NCBI RefSeq assembly: GCF_001548395.1
Contig: NZ_AP017367.1
Coordinates: 124,001 to 188,000, forward strand
Origin: Leptolyngbya sp. O-77
GTDB taxonomy: Bacteria; Cyanobacteriota; Cyanobacteriia; Elainellales; Elainellaceae
Direction: 5' to 3'
DNA: 64,000 nucleotides
Of this stretch, positions 1 to 9,069 are shown one piece after another (the stretch's first letter is position 1; each line of letters opens with the position of its first letter). A model generated the notes under the pieces. That model was not told the origin of the DNA and did not search any database. It was given only the letters and a program-made list of their open reading frames with translations. The position numbers and the translations under genes are program-made.

Positions 1-528
1 CGGCGTGAACAGCAGGCTGCCAATTGCTTGACCTGCCAGCGCTCCGGCAAAGGGCGACCAGAAGCTCGGCTCCTGACGCACCACGACCACTTCCTGCTGT
101 CCGGTCTGCGGGTTGACCTGGGTTTCGGTGACGTTGTGGACATACTCGATCCGAAAGTCTTCCGTCAGATGCAGCGAGGGCTGCCCGTTTTCAACTTTGA
201 GGTAGCTCTTTTCGCCCGCGCTGATTTCTTCATCCGTCAGCCGCGCCATCGGCAAGTCGGCAGATTGGAAGATAGAAGACGTTCCCGGCGGCGTATTTAG
301 CAACATCAGCGTATAGTCGCCTTCCAGGTCGTTGTAGCTGGCTTGCTGCACAGGGTACTTGCCATCGGGCAGCGTAGCTTGGGACGGCGCAGCGGCGACT
401 ACGGGTTGATCGGCAGGGGCGATCGCCTCCGAATCGCCAAAAGACGAAGAGCAAGCCAGCGTGGTGAAGGCCAGCGTGAACGCTGCCGTGAGGGCAACTA
501 GCTTGCGAAGTACAGAAAACTGCATCAT
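1..528 (-). CDS. Putative lipoprotein, C-terminus outside the window
   Basis: The frame is open from two adjacent ATG codons (528 and 525) to the window edge, 176 codons, so the C-terminus is missing. The N-terminus is a bacterial lipoprotein signal: a basic residue, a hydrophobic stretch of about 15 residues and a lipobox-like LAC followed by a Ser-rich linker near residue 26. The mature part is Pro/Ala/Gln-rich, then polar, with a short Gly/Ala stretch (AGALAGQAIGSLL) at the cut end that could start a glycine-zipper or membrane segment. I do not recognise the family. It is probably anchored in a membrane facing the periplasm. Either ATG could be the start. Confidence 0.7.
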   Translation of the reverse strand, partial: MMQFSVLRKLVALTAAFTLAFTTLACSSSFGDSEAIAPADQPVVAAAPSQATLPDGKYPVQQASYNDLEGDYTLMLLNTPPGTSSIFQSADLPMARLTDEEISAGEKSYLKVENGQPSLHLTEDFRIEYVHNVTETQVNPQTGQQEVVVVRQEPSFWSPFAGALAGQAIGSLLFTP

Positions 529-710
529 GGGAATCAATGGATGAAACAAAGAAGGGAACTTATCAGACGTTGGGGTTGACAAAGGTTTGATAAACCAAGG
601 GAACAGGGCTGAACGCTAAAGGAAAATTGGCCCTAACTCTAATCTAAACCAGACGCAAGACCTGGCCCAAGCGCGGCCCGTCACAGCGCAGCAGCAGGCA
701 GTTCAAAAAT

Positions 711-1316
711 CTATAGGGGAACGAGTTCGGGATAATGCTGCAATAGCTCGTCGTAGGTGAGTTCATCGCCTAGTTGCGCCGGAGAAAAATGCACCTGAAT
801 CGCCCGCAGCTTTTCGTTGTGGTGCAGGTTGATGATGGACTTTAGCCCCATGCGGAGGGCGCTGGCGCTAGTCAGGTCGGTTTCCAGGGTAGGCACTTCG
901 CCTTCATAGGCGACGGTGATCATCACCACCAGGTTTTGAGTAATGGGCAGAATCAGCGGCGTTTCTACATCCTCGGTGTCCGAGTCCAGCAGTTCTGCGC
1001 CGCTGCCATAGCGCTGCGCCGAATCGGTAAAGAGTTCCGTCACATAGTCGCCCGCCTCGCCTTCGTCCCAGAAAACATCGCCTTCGTTGGCGGCGGACTG
1101 CCAATACGCCTCATACTCCAGCAGGTGGTCGCAGAGGGTGACGAGTTCTTCCCCCAGTGCGTCCAGGTCGCCTTCGGAGGCGATCGCCCGCTGTCCTGCC
1201 TGATTTAGCACGCCCAGCAGCGGCGCAACCTCCCGTCCGGCTAAATGCAGAAAAATACGGCACACGACAAACCGCGTCTTGCCGCTGAGTTGTTGAAAGC
1301 GATCGCGCAGGGGCAT
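711..1316 (-). CDS. DUF1517-like conserved cyanobacterial protein
   Basis: A 201-residue soluble protein. The C-terminal half has a central hydrophobic strand (NLVVMITVAYEGEVPTL), a helix with the ALRMGLKSI pattern, a strand before HFSPAQ and a closing YDELLQHYPELVPL. This resembles the C-terminal part of DUF1517 proteins of cyanobacteria and plastids. Unlike many members it has no N-terminal membrane segment. The N-terminal half is acidic and helical. Function unknown. It stands alone, followed on the same strand by a low-complexity TTTTGGATTT tract. The family call rests on the C-terminal pattern only. Confidence 0.72.
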   Translation of the reverse strand: MPLRDRFQQLSGKTRFVVCRIFLHLAGREVAPLLGVLNQAGQRAIASEGDLDALGEELVTLCDHLLEYEAYWQSAANEGDVFWDEGEAGDYVTELFTDSAQRYGSGAELLDSDTEDVETPLILPITQNLVVMITVAYEGEVPTLETDLTSASALRMGLKSIINLHHNEKLRAIQVHFSPAQLGDELTYDELLQHYPELVPL

Positions 1317-1320
1317 AGGA

Positions 1321-1375
1321 ATTTAGATTTTTGGATTTTGGGTTTTGGGGTTTTGGATTTGGGGTTGGGTTAAGC
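1321..1375. repeat. Low-complexity GATTTTGGATTTT-type intergenic repeat
   Basis: Imperfect reiteration of TTTTGGATTTTGGG between two minus-strand genes. Related ATCCAAAATC strings occur near 13301-13330, 25465-25505, 44505-44530 and 48664-48695, all between genes or at gene edges. It is a dispersed intergenic motif of unknown role. Confidence 0.6.
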
Positions 1376-1424
1376 AGCAAGACGGCTACCCCATTCATAT
1401 TTTGTCATCTGGCTTCCTGTTTCC

Positions 1425-2438
1425 TCACCTATCAGCAGGGAGGATTTCCGCCATCAACCGCCCAATTTGCCGAAGATCGACATTGCCGCCGCTGATGATC
1501 ACGCCCACGCGCCCCGTCACCTGGGGCAAGTAGCCTTCCAGCAGGGCTGTGGCGGCCAGCGCCCCCGTCGGCTCGATCACCAGCTTCATCCGCTCCCAGA
1601 GGAAAAACAGCGTCCGCAGCAGCGCGTCATCAGGCACGGCCACCATGTCATGAACGTAGTGCAGCACCAGCGGAAAGGTAAGGCTTCCTAGCGCGTGTGT
1701 GCGTGCGCCATCGGCGATCGTGTCGGGGTTTTGCACCGTTTGCAGCGTTTTGGTGTGGAAGGATCGCGTCGCGTCGTCTCCGGCGGCAGGTTCCACGCCG
1801 ATTACCCGACAACTTGGCGAGAGCGTGTGGGCGGCGATCGCACAGCCCGACAGCAGCCCACCGCCCCCGCAGCACACCAGCAAATAATCCAGCTCGCCCA
1901 CGTCTTCGATGAGTTCCTTGGCCGCCGTGCCTTGACCCGCGATGACGTGCGGATGGTTATACGGCGGAATCACCACCGCACCGCGCTCCTCGGCGATTTG
2001 CTGGGCTACCTGTTCGCGCACGGCTTCGGAGCGGTCATATAGCACCACCTCTGCGCCATAGCCCCGCGTGGCATCTTGCTTGACCTGGGGCGCGTCGGCG
2101 GGCATGACGATGGTGGTGGGAATGCCCAATAGTTTGCCAGAGAGGGCGATCGCCTGCGCGTGGTTTCCCGATGAGTAAGTTAGCACGCCCCGCTGCTTTT
2201 CTGCGGGCGAAAGCTGCGACAGCGCGTTATAGGCTCCGCGAAACTTGAACGCGCCCATCCGCTGAAAGTTCTCGCACTTGAAAAACACTTCACAACCCGT
2301 GCGATCGTTTACCGTGCGGCTGGTCATGACGGGCGTGCGGTGGGCTACACCCGCCAGCCGTTCTGCCGCTGCTGCCACATCGGAGTAGGATACGGACAAC
2401 TCGTTAACCTGATTGGAAGTTGAAGCAGCAAGTACCAT
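1425..2438 (-). CDS. Threonine/serine dehydratase (PLP-dependent)
   Basis: A 337-residue fold-type II PLP enzyme. The Schiff-base lysine lies in MGAFKFRGAYNAL (Lys near residue 65), SSGNHAQA matches the substrate/cofactor loop, and CGGGGLLSG is the glycine loop binding the PLP phosphate. There is no C-terminal regulatory ACT domain, so this is the short catabolic or threo-3-hydroxyaspartate-type form rather than long biosynthetic IlvA. It should deaminate threonine to 2-oxobutanoate or serine to pyruvate. I chose ATG 2438; an in-frame TTG at 2474 would overlap the upstream DUF4058 gene by 14 bases. It probably lies in the same transcript as that gene. Confidence 0.88.
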   Translation of the reverse strand: MVLAASTSNQVNELSVSYSDVAAAAERLAGVAHRTPVMTSRTVNDRTGCEVFFKCENFQRMGAFKFRGAYNALSQLSPAEKQRGVLTYSSGNHAQAIALSGKLLGIPTTIVMPADAPQVKQDATRGYGAEVVLYDRSEAVREQVAQQIAEERGAVVIPPYNHPHVIAGQGTAAKELIEDVGELDYLLVCCGGGGLLSGCAIAAHTLSPSCRVIGVEPAAGDDATRSFHTKTLQTVQNPDTIADGARTHALGSLTFPLVLHYVHDMVAVPDDALLRTLFFLWERMKLVIEPTGALAATALLEGYLPQVTGRVGVIISGGNVDLRQIGRLMAEILPADR

Positions 2439-2460
2439 CGTGATGTCCACCCGATTTTTT

Positions 2461-3243
2461 CTAAGCCTTTTCAATTTGTGACCGCAACCATTCTATTTCC
2501 AGTTCAGAGAGCGCGGGGGGCGGCGGTGGCTGGCGGTAGTCAATCGACAAGTCGTAGGCGGCCTCATCGTAGATTGCCCTCAAAGCTGCCCCCAAATCAA
2601 GCGGCACTGCCTCATCGGGCGCTTGCAGCGGCACTGGAAGGGTGGGTAGCTCATCCGCAAGGGCGATCGCCCAAACCTCCACTACTCCAGAATGGGCGCG
2701 AGTCAGCGTCACCAGATAAGGCACCGCAGGCAAGCGCGGATGATTATACGGACGAGTGCCTCTGCGGAGCAAATCGATCTCAATCAAATGAACATTGGCT
2801 TGATAGAGCCGTTGCCGCTTGCGGCGATATTCGCTCAATCCAGGTTCTCGCTTGTTGACCGGAGACAGAATTTCAATGCAGCTAATCAACCGATTCTGAG
2901 CCGTATCGCGAATCTCGATGGTTGGAATGCGGACTTCGACGGGTAGGAGCAGCGGCAGAGTTAAGAGGGCGGGCGTGGTTGCTGTTGCGCCTTGGGACGC
3001 TGGGCCTGTTTGGCGACTCGCCTCAGTCGGCTGCACCTGAAGCACTTCTACATCAGGATACAAAATGCCGATTTCACTCTCTGGCGACGCATCTTCGACT
3101 AGGTACACCTCCAATCGTGCGGTGTAGCGAGGGCGCAGCAGCGGCACGAGCATTTGCCGAATTTTGTTGGCAAGGGCGTTGTGTACATCTGACCAGAGAT
3201 AGCCTTCAAGATAGGGGTCCATTCCAGGAAAAGGCGACGGCAT
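2461..3243 (-). CDS. DUF4058 family protein
   Basis: 260 residues from an ATG giving MPSPFPGMDPYLE, the usual start of DUF4058 proteins. Downstream are YPDVEVLQ, a central IEIRD..LISCIEILSPVNK segment resembling a nuclease-like core strand (E-I-L-S-P-x-N-K), and a tail with YNHPRLPAVPYLVTLTRA. The family is abundant in filamentous cyanobacteria and Planctomycetes, and its function is not established. The E..SPVNK pattern invites comparison with restriction-endonuclease-like folds, but that is only inference. The gene ends 23 bases before the dehydratase start on the same strand. Confidence 0.88.
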   Translation of the reverse strand: MPSPFPGMDPYLEGYLWSDVHNALANKIRQMLVPLLRPRYTARLEVYLVEDASPESEIGILYPDVEVLQVQPTEASRQTGPASQGATATTPALLTLPLLLPVEVRIPTIEIRDTAQNRLISCIEILSPVNKREPGLSEYRRKRQRLYQANVHLIEIDLLRRGTRPYNHPRLPAVPYLVTLTRAHSGVVEVWAIALADELPTLPVPLQAPDEAVPLDLGAALRAIYDEAAYDLSIDYRQPPPPPALSELEIEWLRSQIEKA

Positions 3244-3433
3244 GGCTAAAGCGTCCGAATCAACTATCCGAATCACAGATCAGTCATTTTCTCGATCATA
3301 ACGACACTCCAAAGCGCTAAAAGCGTGAATTTGACAGAAGTTTGCGGAAATCTTCAGACTTTTCGATCAATTCCCGAATCATGCAAGTTTTCCCTGGAGA
3401 ATATTCGAGAATTGCTTCTGGAGACAATCTGCA

Positions 3434-5650
3434 ATGGCAAAAAAGAAGGGCAAGGGAAAAGGTGTTAACTACTCCTCACCTTATGGTGACGGTGTGGACT
3501 GGGATATAGACGACTATTTACCCGTTTGGGAACTGCCAGAAGGCGAGACATTTAGCCCCATCAATCCGCTATCTTTTAACACGGATTTGCAGGGACGCTC
3601 TCAGCTTTTTCTGCCGCTGTATGTCAACAATGACGGCATTGGCAACGATACAGACGGATTTAACACGATTACTCTATCGCTCGATCCGACAGATACAGTC
3701 GGTTTTACTCAGGAAACTTATATCTTGAAAGAATCATGGGATGCGATCGCTGGTGATGTTTCCACAGAACTCTATCGATTTTTCTATCCTCGACCAGAGC
3801 AATTGGCAGATTACCTGTCAAAGACATTTTTAGTTGATGGTGCTAGTCGCCCATTCAACACGCCTCGCCTCATTCCTGGCGGCCGCTTTAAGGAGATCAT
3901 CATCATTATCGAAGATGCTCAAAGCCCGTTGCCTATTCAGCTTGGAGCAGAAAATAACACCGTTCCTGGCAGCGGCATCAGCAACACCAACGGCATCAAT
4001 GTGATCTACGCGGGGGCAGGTAGCGACACAATCGACACAGGCGATAGTGATGACACGGTGCGCGGCGAAGAGGGTGACGATTTGCTGTTGGGTGGCAATG
4101 GCGACGACATGCTCTATGGTGAAGCCGGCAACGACTTACTACGTGGCAGTAATAGCCGAATTACAAATTTTCAAGACTCTAGCTATACCCGCCCAGCGGG
4201 TGATTATCTAAATGGTGGCACAGGCAACGACACGATCTATGGCGAAGGCGGCTGGGACACAATTGATGGGATGGAGGGCGATGATCTAATCTATGGCGAC
4301 AATCCTGACCCTGGCTTGGATAACCCTGATTCTGAAAACCCTTTTACAGACGAACAAGATGTTTTAAGCGGGGGTAACGGCAACGATGTTATTTTCGGCG
4401 GAGCTGATAACGACAAGTTGTTTGGTGATGCAGGGGATGATTACTTATCGGGTGGCCCTGGACAAGACAGTTTAGAAGGCGGAGATGGGCGCGATCGCTT
4501 CGATTTCTACACCTATCGTCCTGGATTTGAGGATGACGATTTCATTGTGGATTTCAATTCAGCAGAAGACACGATTGGGATTTATGTAGGAACCGCAGAG
4601 CCGTCTAGTTTTCGTAATGTCGGGCTACCCATCAATGGCGCTATCTTATCTAGCCAGTTTGTGGTCGGCACGGCAGCGCTGGATGCGGGCGATCGCTTCA
4701 TTTTCAACAGCGCCTCGGATATCTTATTTTTCGATCCAGATGGAACAGGCCCTGCTGCACAAGCCAGACTCGTTAGCTTCGACAATGATCCTGTGTTAAC
4801 GGCTGCCAATATTGTTACCTTTGACGACACGCGCCGCCGCCCAGCGCTCAGCGCCCCACTGCCGCCGCCGCCCAGCGTGCAGTTCGCCCAAAGTACGCTG
4901 TTGGTCAGCGAAACCGCAGGCGTTGCGACCCTGACGCTGAATCGCACCGGAACGCTGGCGGGATTGTCTCAGGTCAGCGTGGCGATCGCCGGTGGAACGG
5001 CAACGGCTGGCGTAGATTATGATGCTGCATCGTTTCCGCGAACGATTACGTTCGGCATTAGCGAATCCAGCAAGACTATCGAAATTCCCATTTTGACAGA
5101 TGCATTGGTTGAGGGAAGTGAAACGATTTCGCTGTCTGTTGCGCCTGTCAATAACCCACTAGCAAGAACGCTGGATACACTCACCGGGAACGTAAATTCT
5201 ACAACTATCACCATTCAAGATGCAGGCGCAACGAATGGCAATGATTTGCTGATTGGCACGCCACAGCGAGATGCGATCGCCGGACTGAACGGCAACGACA
5301 CGATTCTCGGCTTGGGCGCAAATGACACGCTGACAGGCGGGCGCGGCAACGATACGCTGTTTGGCGGGACGGGCAATGACACGCTGCGGGGCAACCAGGG
5401 GCGCGATGTGTTTGCGCTGGAGCGGGGGACTGGCTCCATTCGCATTTTGGATTTTCAAGACGGGGGCGATCGCCTCGGACTCGTGCCCGGTCTACGTTTC
5501 CCCCGACTCAAAATCGTGCAGCAGGGCAGCGGATCTAGCCTTAGCACACGCATCAGCCTTGGCAGCGATCTGCTGGCCATCCTCCCTGGCATCGCCAAGT
5601 CCCAAATCACCAAAGCCGATTTTGTCTCGATCCGATCGCCTGCGATTTAG
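3434..5650 (+). CDS. RTX calcium-binding protein with Calx-beta domain
   Basis: 738 residues. After an N-terminal region of about 190 residues with no known domain, clusters of GGxGxDxxx nonapeptides (GGNGDDMLYG, GGTGNDTIYG, GGNGNDVIFG) span about residues 195-360. A Calx-beta domain follows at about 483-585 (YDAASFPRTITFGISESSKT, then ILTDALVEGSETISLSV). A second RTX block (GLNGNDTIL to GGTGNDTLRG) spans about 607-665. RTX repeats fold on calcium outside the cell and are usually exported by type I secretion through an uncleaved C-terminal signal; no N-terminal signal peptide is seen. No dedicated exporter is adjacent. A GGAG lies about 10 bases before the ATG. Likely a surface or released structural protein. 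Confidence 0.9.
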   Translation: MAKKKGKGKGVNYSSPYGDGVDWDIDDYLPVWELPEGETFSPINPLSFNTDLQGRSQLFLPLYVNNDGIGNDTDGFNTITLSLDPTDTVGFTQETYILKESWDAIAGDVSTELYRFFYPRPEQLADYLSKTFLVDGASRPFNTPRLIPGGRFKEIIIIIEDAQSPLPIQLGAENNTVPGSGISNTNGINVIYAGAGSDTIDTGDSDDTVRGEEGDDLLLGGNGDDMLYGEAGNDLLRGSNSRITNFQDSSYTRPAGDYLNGGTGNDTIYGEGGWDTIDGMEGDDLIYGDNPDPGLDNPDSENPFTDEQDVLSGGNGNDVIFGGADNDKLFGDAGDDYLSGGPGQDSLEGGDGRDRFDFYTYRPGFEDDDFIVDFNSAEDTIGIYVGTAEPSSFRNVGLPINGAILSSQFVVGTAALDAGDRFIFNSASDILFFDPDGTGPAAQARLVSFDNDPVLTAANIVTFDDTRRRPALSAPLPPPPSVQFAQSTLLVSETAGVATLTLNRTGTLAGLSQVSVAIAGGTATAGVDYDAASFPRTITFGISESSKTIEIPILTDALVEGSETISLSVAPVNNPLARTLDTLTGNVNSTTITIQDAGATNGNDLLIGTPQRDAIAGLNGNDTILGLGANDTLTGGRGNDTLFGGTGNDTLRGNQGRDVFALERGTGSIRILDFQDGGDRLGLVPGLRFPRLKIVQQGSGSSLSTRISLGSDLLAILPGIAKSQITKADFVSIRSPAI

Positions 5651-5843
5651 CCTGCGCCTCAGGTTTCCGCTTCCTACTCCTCGTAAAGTCCTGTTGCAAA
5701 CCTGAGATGACCCACGCAAAATGCGATAGCTTGAAGGTAAGCAGAAATACGCATCAACTCCATCGCGTCCTCTGCGAATAACCATCGTTTAATTCCCGCT
5801 TCGCTGCAATTTGTTAGGGAAAAGTTGGTAGGGAGAAACTGTT

Positions 5844-6392
5844 ATGACATTCAAGAAGATTTTGGCGGCGCTGGATCAATCTCCACTGGGGCAATCGATT
5901 TATGAACAGGCGCTAGAGCTGGCGAAAACGCAAAACGCTGAGCTGATGCTGTATCATGCGTTGAACCCTGATTTGATCCTGGGTCCGATGCTGCTGCCAG
6001 GCGAAATGGGGCTGGCTCCGCAACTGGTGACGCAGGCTTATGAGGCGCAGCAAAACTACCTGGAGCGGCAAACCCAAGAGGTGCGCGACTGGCTGAATGA
6101 TCTGTGTCAAGGGGCGATCGCCCAGGGTGTGTCTACCCAATTTAGCTATCGCTGCACCGATGCCGGACGTGGCATTTGCGACTTGGCGAAAGGCTGGGAT
6201 GCTGATTTAGTGCTGCTGGGTCGGCGCGGTCGCAGCGGCCTCACGGAAGCCCTCCTGGGCAGCGTCAGCAACTACGTGTTGCACCATGCGCCTTGTGCAG
6301 TGCTGGTCTTGCAAGCGACACCCACGCCCTTGACTGCCGTACAGTCCGACGTGGCCCAGACCGATTTGGCGAAAACCGCGCCCTTGTCTTAG
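5844..6392 (+). CDS. Universal stress protein, UspA family
   Basis: 182 residues, a single Usp domain. It begins FKKILAALDQSPLG, the usual first strand and nucleotide-contact Asp. Near the C-terminus is the ATP-binding pattern G-2x-G-9x-G(S/T): LLGRRGRSGLTEALLGSVSN, ending in a CAVLVLQ strand. ATP binding is therefore likely. An insertion around residues 45-75 (LGPMLLPGEMGLAPQ) makes it longer than minimal Usp proteins. A GGGAGA Shine-Dalgarno sits seven bases before the ATG. It appears monocistronic. The Usp family usually supports survival under stress; the specific trigger is unknown. Confidence 0.92.
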   Translation: MTFKKILAALDQSPLGQSIYEQALELAKTQNAELMLYHALNPDLILGPMLLPGEMGLAPQLVTQAYEAQQNYLERQTQEVRDWLNDLCQGAIAQGVSTQFSYRCTDAGRGICDLAKGWDADLVLLGRRGRSGLTEALLGSVSNYVLHHAPCAVLVLQATPTPLTAVQSDVAQTDLAKTAPLS

Positions 6393-6536
6393 CTAAAACG
6401 TGAGTTGAACCGCTTAGAAGGCGGGAGGAGGGAGGGCCGACAAGCCTCTATCCTCACTCACGTTAAATACATAGGTGCAGCAGCGTAGGCAATAGGAATT
6501 GGCGTAACCCCATTCCTTGTCCAACGGGAGCCAACC

Positions 6537-7547
6537 ATGAGCCATCGTACTGCACCTGCTACGCCTGCTGCGTCTCCGCGTCGCCAGCGCCCCCTGCTCT
6601 GGGTGGGTCTGGTCGGTGTGCTAGCGCTGCTGGGCGGCGTGGTTTATCCAGAACTGCGAAACTCTGGAATTTACCGCAAGGGCGAGGCCGCCTACCAGAC
6701 AGGCGACTGCCAAACGGCGATCGCCCAATTTACTCGCCTGCAAGACCTCAACGCCGAAAAATACGTGACTCGCGCCACACCATTTCGTGGCGAATGCCAA
6801 CAATTTTTGAAAATTGGCGCAGACCAGGAAGCCGCTGGCCCCAGCGCCACCTTGGTTAGCTACAGCCAGTTTTTGACGTTCAACCCCGACACTGCCCTCC
6901 GCGAAACCGTCCAGCAGCAAACCAGGACGCTGTTTCAGCAGCATAGCCCCGACGCGCTGGCCGATGAAAAAGTCTGTTCCAGCATGACGGCGCTAGTGAA
7001 CCAAAACCTCATGGTTGACCCCGCAACCCAAGCCCCGTCACTGCACTTCGCCTGTGGCAAAAAGGATGAGGCGCAAAAAGACTACGCAGGCGCGATACAG
7101 CATTACGGCAGCGTGCTGAACGACTATCCCAACGCCGCCGAAGCGCGGGATGCTGAAGCGGCGATCGCTCGTACCCTAGTTGCCCAAGCCAATGAAACAG
7201 GCGCAGGCAAGATTCCGCCACCGCAACCCCTGGGATCTTCCGGCAACAGCAGCAGTGTGGTCAAAATTCGCAATGACTCGCCCAATGTATTACGCATTGT
7301 CTTTAGTGGCCCAGAACCGCAGTTTGCCGAATTGCCGCCCTGCCGTGACTGTCAGGTCTATAGCACGCCTCCCCGATCCTGCCCTGAAAAAGGCGCAGAG
7401 GGAACCTATACGCTAAAGCCTGGGCAATATAGCGTGCTGGTGCGGGCCGCAGACGACAGCAGCGTTACGCCGTTCACGGGCAACTGGTCGATGCAGCGAG
7501 GCAAGGCCTACAGCAGTTGCTTTTATCTGGTGCGGCGGCGCGTGTAG
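6537..7547 (+). CDS. Membrane-anchored TPR-like protein of unknown function
   Basis: 336 residues. A positively charged cytoplasmic N-terminus precedes one membrane segment (LLWVGLVGVLALLGGVVY, about 20-38), so the rest faces the periplasm or lumen. Residues 45-215 contain helical pairs of TPR character (GEAAYQTGDCQTAIAQF; KKDEAQKDYAGAIQHYGSVL). The last 90 residues are a separate beta-rich domain (VVKIRNDSPNVLRIVFSG ... LKPGQYSVLV) with a CRDC pair and two further cysteines that could form disulfides. A GGGAG lies before the ATG. A strong terminator follows. I do not recognise the C-terminal domain. Confidence 0.8.
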   Translation: MSHRTAPATPAASPRRQRPLLWVGLVGVLALLGGVVYPELRNSGIYRKGEAAYQTGDCQTAIAQFTRLQDLNAEKYVTRATPFRGECQQFLKIGADQEAAGPSATLVSYSQFLTFNPDTALRETVQQQTRTLFQQHSPDALADEKVCSSMTALVNQNLMVDPATQAPSLHFACGKKDEAQKDYAGAIQHYGSVLNDYPNAAEARDAEAAIARTLVAQANETGAGKIPPPQPLGSSGNSSSVVKIRNDSPNVLRIVFSGPEPQFAELPPCRDCQVYSTPPRSCPEKGAEGTYTLKPGQYSVLVRAADDSSVTPFTGNWSMQRGKAYSSCFYLVRRRV

Positions 7548-7585
7548 AACGCACTGGGCCACGCAGAAACGAAGTCTGGGTTAGA

Positions 7586-7607
7586 GAGGGCGATCGCCCT
7601 CTTTTTT
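7586..7607 (+). terminator. Rho-independent terminator built on a HIP1 palindrome
   Basis: GAGGGCGATCGCCCTC is a perfect inverted repeat containing the HIP1 octamer, followed at once by six T. It lies 39 bases after the TPR-like gene stop and separates it from isiA. Confidence 0.8.
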
Positions 7608-7645
7608 GTGTCTGCTGCGACGATTGATACAAAACTTTATGGACT

Positions 7646-7700
7646 GCTATTGAGAACTATTCCGATTTGTAGGGTAGGCTTCTTATTGAGGATATTTCTC
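7646..7700 (+). promoter_or_regulatory. Candidate Fur-binding region upstream of isiA
   Basis: Two imperfect 19-mers, at 7646-7664 (GCTATTGAGAACTATTCCG) and 7682-7700 (CTTATTGAGGATATTTCTC), each match the classical Fur consensus at about 11 of 19 positions by hand alignment. They lie 50-105 bases upstream of isiA, a gene repressed by Fur in other cyanobacteria. The match is weak; context carries most of the weight. Confidence 0.35.
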
Positions 7701-7750
7701 ATTAATCCTCGATGACTTGCAGTTCCTAACATGTGAGGACAGTTGTCTTT

Positions 7751-8779
7751 ATGCAAACCTACGATAATCCCGATGTGAAATATGACTGGTGGGCTGGCAA
7801 CGCCCGCTTTGCCAATCTCTCTGGATTGTTTATCGCAGCCCATGTAGCTCAGGCTGCACTCATCACCTTCTGGGCCGGTGCCTTCACCCTGTTTGAAATT
7901 TCCTGGTTTGACCCGACGCGCTCAATGGGCGAACAGGGATTAATCCTGCTGCCGCACCTGGCCACGCTCGGTCTGGGCGTGGCCAACGGTGGCGAGGTGA
8001 TCGACACCTATCCTTACTTCGTGGTGGGCGCGGTGCATCTCATTTCGTCGGCTGTTTTGGGCGCAGGAGCATTGTTTCATACCTTCCGAGCGCCCGAAGA
8101 TTTGTCCAAGGCCAGCGGTCGTGCCAAACTGTTCGATTTCAAATGGGATGATCCAAAGCAGCTTGGCCTCATTCTGGGGCATCATCTCCTGTTTTTGGGT
8201 GCAGGGGCGCTGCTGCTGGCTGCCAAGGCAATGTACTGGGGCGGACTGTATGATGCTGCAACGCAAACCGTGCGTTTGGTCACCAATCCAACGCTTAACC
8301 CTGCTGTGATTTATGGCTATCAAACTCATTTCGCCAGTGTCAATAACCTGGAAGATCTGGTCGGCGGACATATCTATGTGGGGCTGATGTTGATTGGGGG
8401 TGGAATCTGGCATATCCTGGTGCCGCCCCTGGGCTGGGCTAAGAGGGTGCTGATGTTTTCTGGGGAGGCAATCTTGTCCTACTCGCTGGGTGGCATCGCG
8501 CTGGCAGGTTTTGTTGCGGCCTATTTCTGTGCAGTCAATACACTGGCTTATCCCGTTGAGTTCTACGGGCCGCCATTGGCGGTCAAGCTCGGTGTTGCGC
8601 CCTATTTCGCAGATACCGTCGAGCTTCCGATGGGGGCACACACTCCGCGCTGCTGGCTGGCAAATGCTCATTTCTTTTTGGCGTTTTTCTTTTTGCAGGG
8701 CCACCTGTGGCACGCGCTGCGGGCAATGGGCTTCGATTTTCGCCGTGTAGAACGGGCGCTGAATACGATTGAAGTGTAG
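7751..8779 (+). CDS. isiA: Iron-stress chlorophyll-binding protein IsiA (CP43')
   Basis: 342 residues, the usual IsiA length. It starts MQTYDNPDVKYDWWAGN, the family's N-terminus, and has six hydrophobic helices with conserved chlorophyll-ligand histidines (FIAAHVAQAALI, LLPHLATLGLG, LILGHHLLFLGA, GHIYVGLMLIGGGIWHI, LANAHFFLAFFFLQGHLWH). It lacks the large lumenal loop of CP43. IsiA forms chlorophyll rings around photosystem I under iron limitation, adding antenna and dissipating energy in the thylakoid. I chose ATG 7751; a GTG at 7733 would add six unconserved residues. The isiB and isiC genes follow on the same strand. Confidence 0.95.
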   Translation: MQTYDNPDVKYDWWAGNARFANLSGLFIAAHVAQAALITFWAGAFTLFEISWFDPTRSMGEQGLILLPHLATLGLGVANGGEVIDTYPYFVVGAVHLISSAVLGAGALFHTFRAPEDLSKASGRAKLFDFKWDDPKQLGLILGHHLLFLGAGALLLAAKAMYWGGLYDAATQTVRLVTNPTLNPAVIYGYQTHFASVNNLEDLVGGHIYVGLMLIGGGIWHILVPPLGWAKRVLMFSGEAILSYSLGGIALAGFVAAYFCAVNTLAYPVEFYGPPLAVKLGVAPYFADTVELPMGAHTPRCWLANAHFFLAFFFLQGHLWHALRAMGFDFRRVERALNTIEV

Positions 8780-8852
8780 GCTTGAAGCGCAGTCAAAAGT
8801 GCAGGTAGTCTGACAGGTTACCGAACCCTGAGCAGACTGTAATCATGAGTGT

Positions 8853-8949
8853 CTACAGCATTTTCTTGCGGGGTGAGGCACGCATAGTCCTGACGGGGCA
8901 AACGCTGCTTGACTATCCACGTACCTCACCAGCTTCAAAAACGCTGTAG
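8853..8949. mobile_element. Miniature inverted-repeat element, family A, intact copy
   Basis: A 97-bp element lies between isiA and isiB. Its ends are inverted repeats: CTACAGCATTTT at the left and AAAACGCTGTAG at the right, one mismatch in 12. A second copy lies at 27823-28025 in the opposite orientation, with most internal positions identical. That copy is split by another element. No coding capacity; presumably mobilised in trans. Confidence 0.72.
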
Positions 8950-9069
8950 AGAGTATCTTGCAGATAGGTTTCGCAAGTTTCGAGAAGCTTTTTTCTTGGC
9001 TCCAACAATCCATTGAGAGATGAGAACACTTTTCTTTAGAAAGTTCAATGGATAGAAGTCGGAGAGACT

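Noticed and set aside
7940..8713. A 257-codon minus-strand frame
   Set aside because: Antisense to isiA, whose sequence and helices are unmistakable.
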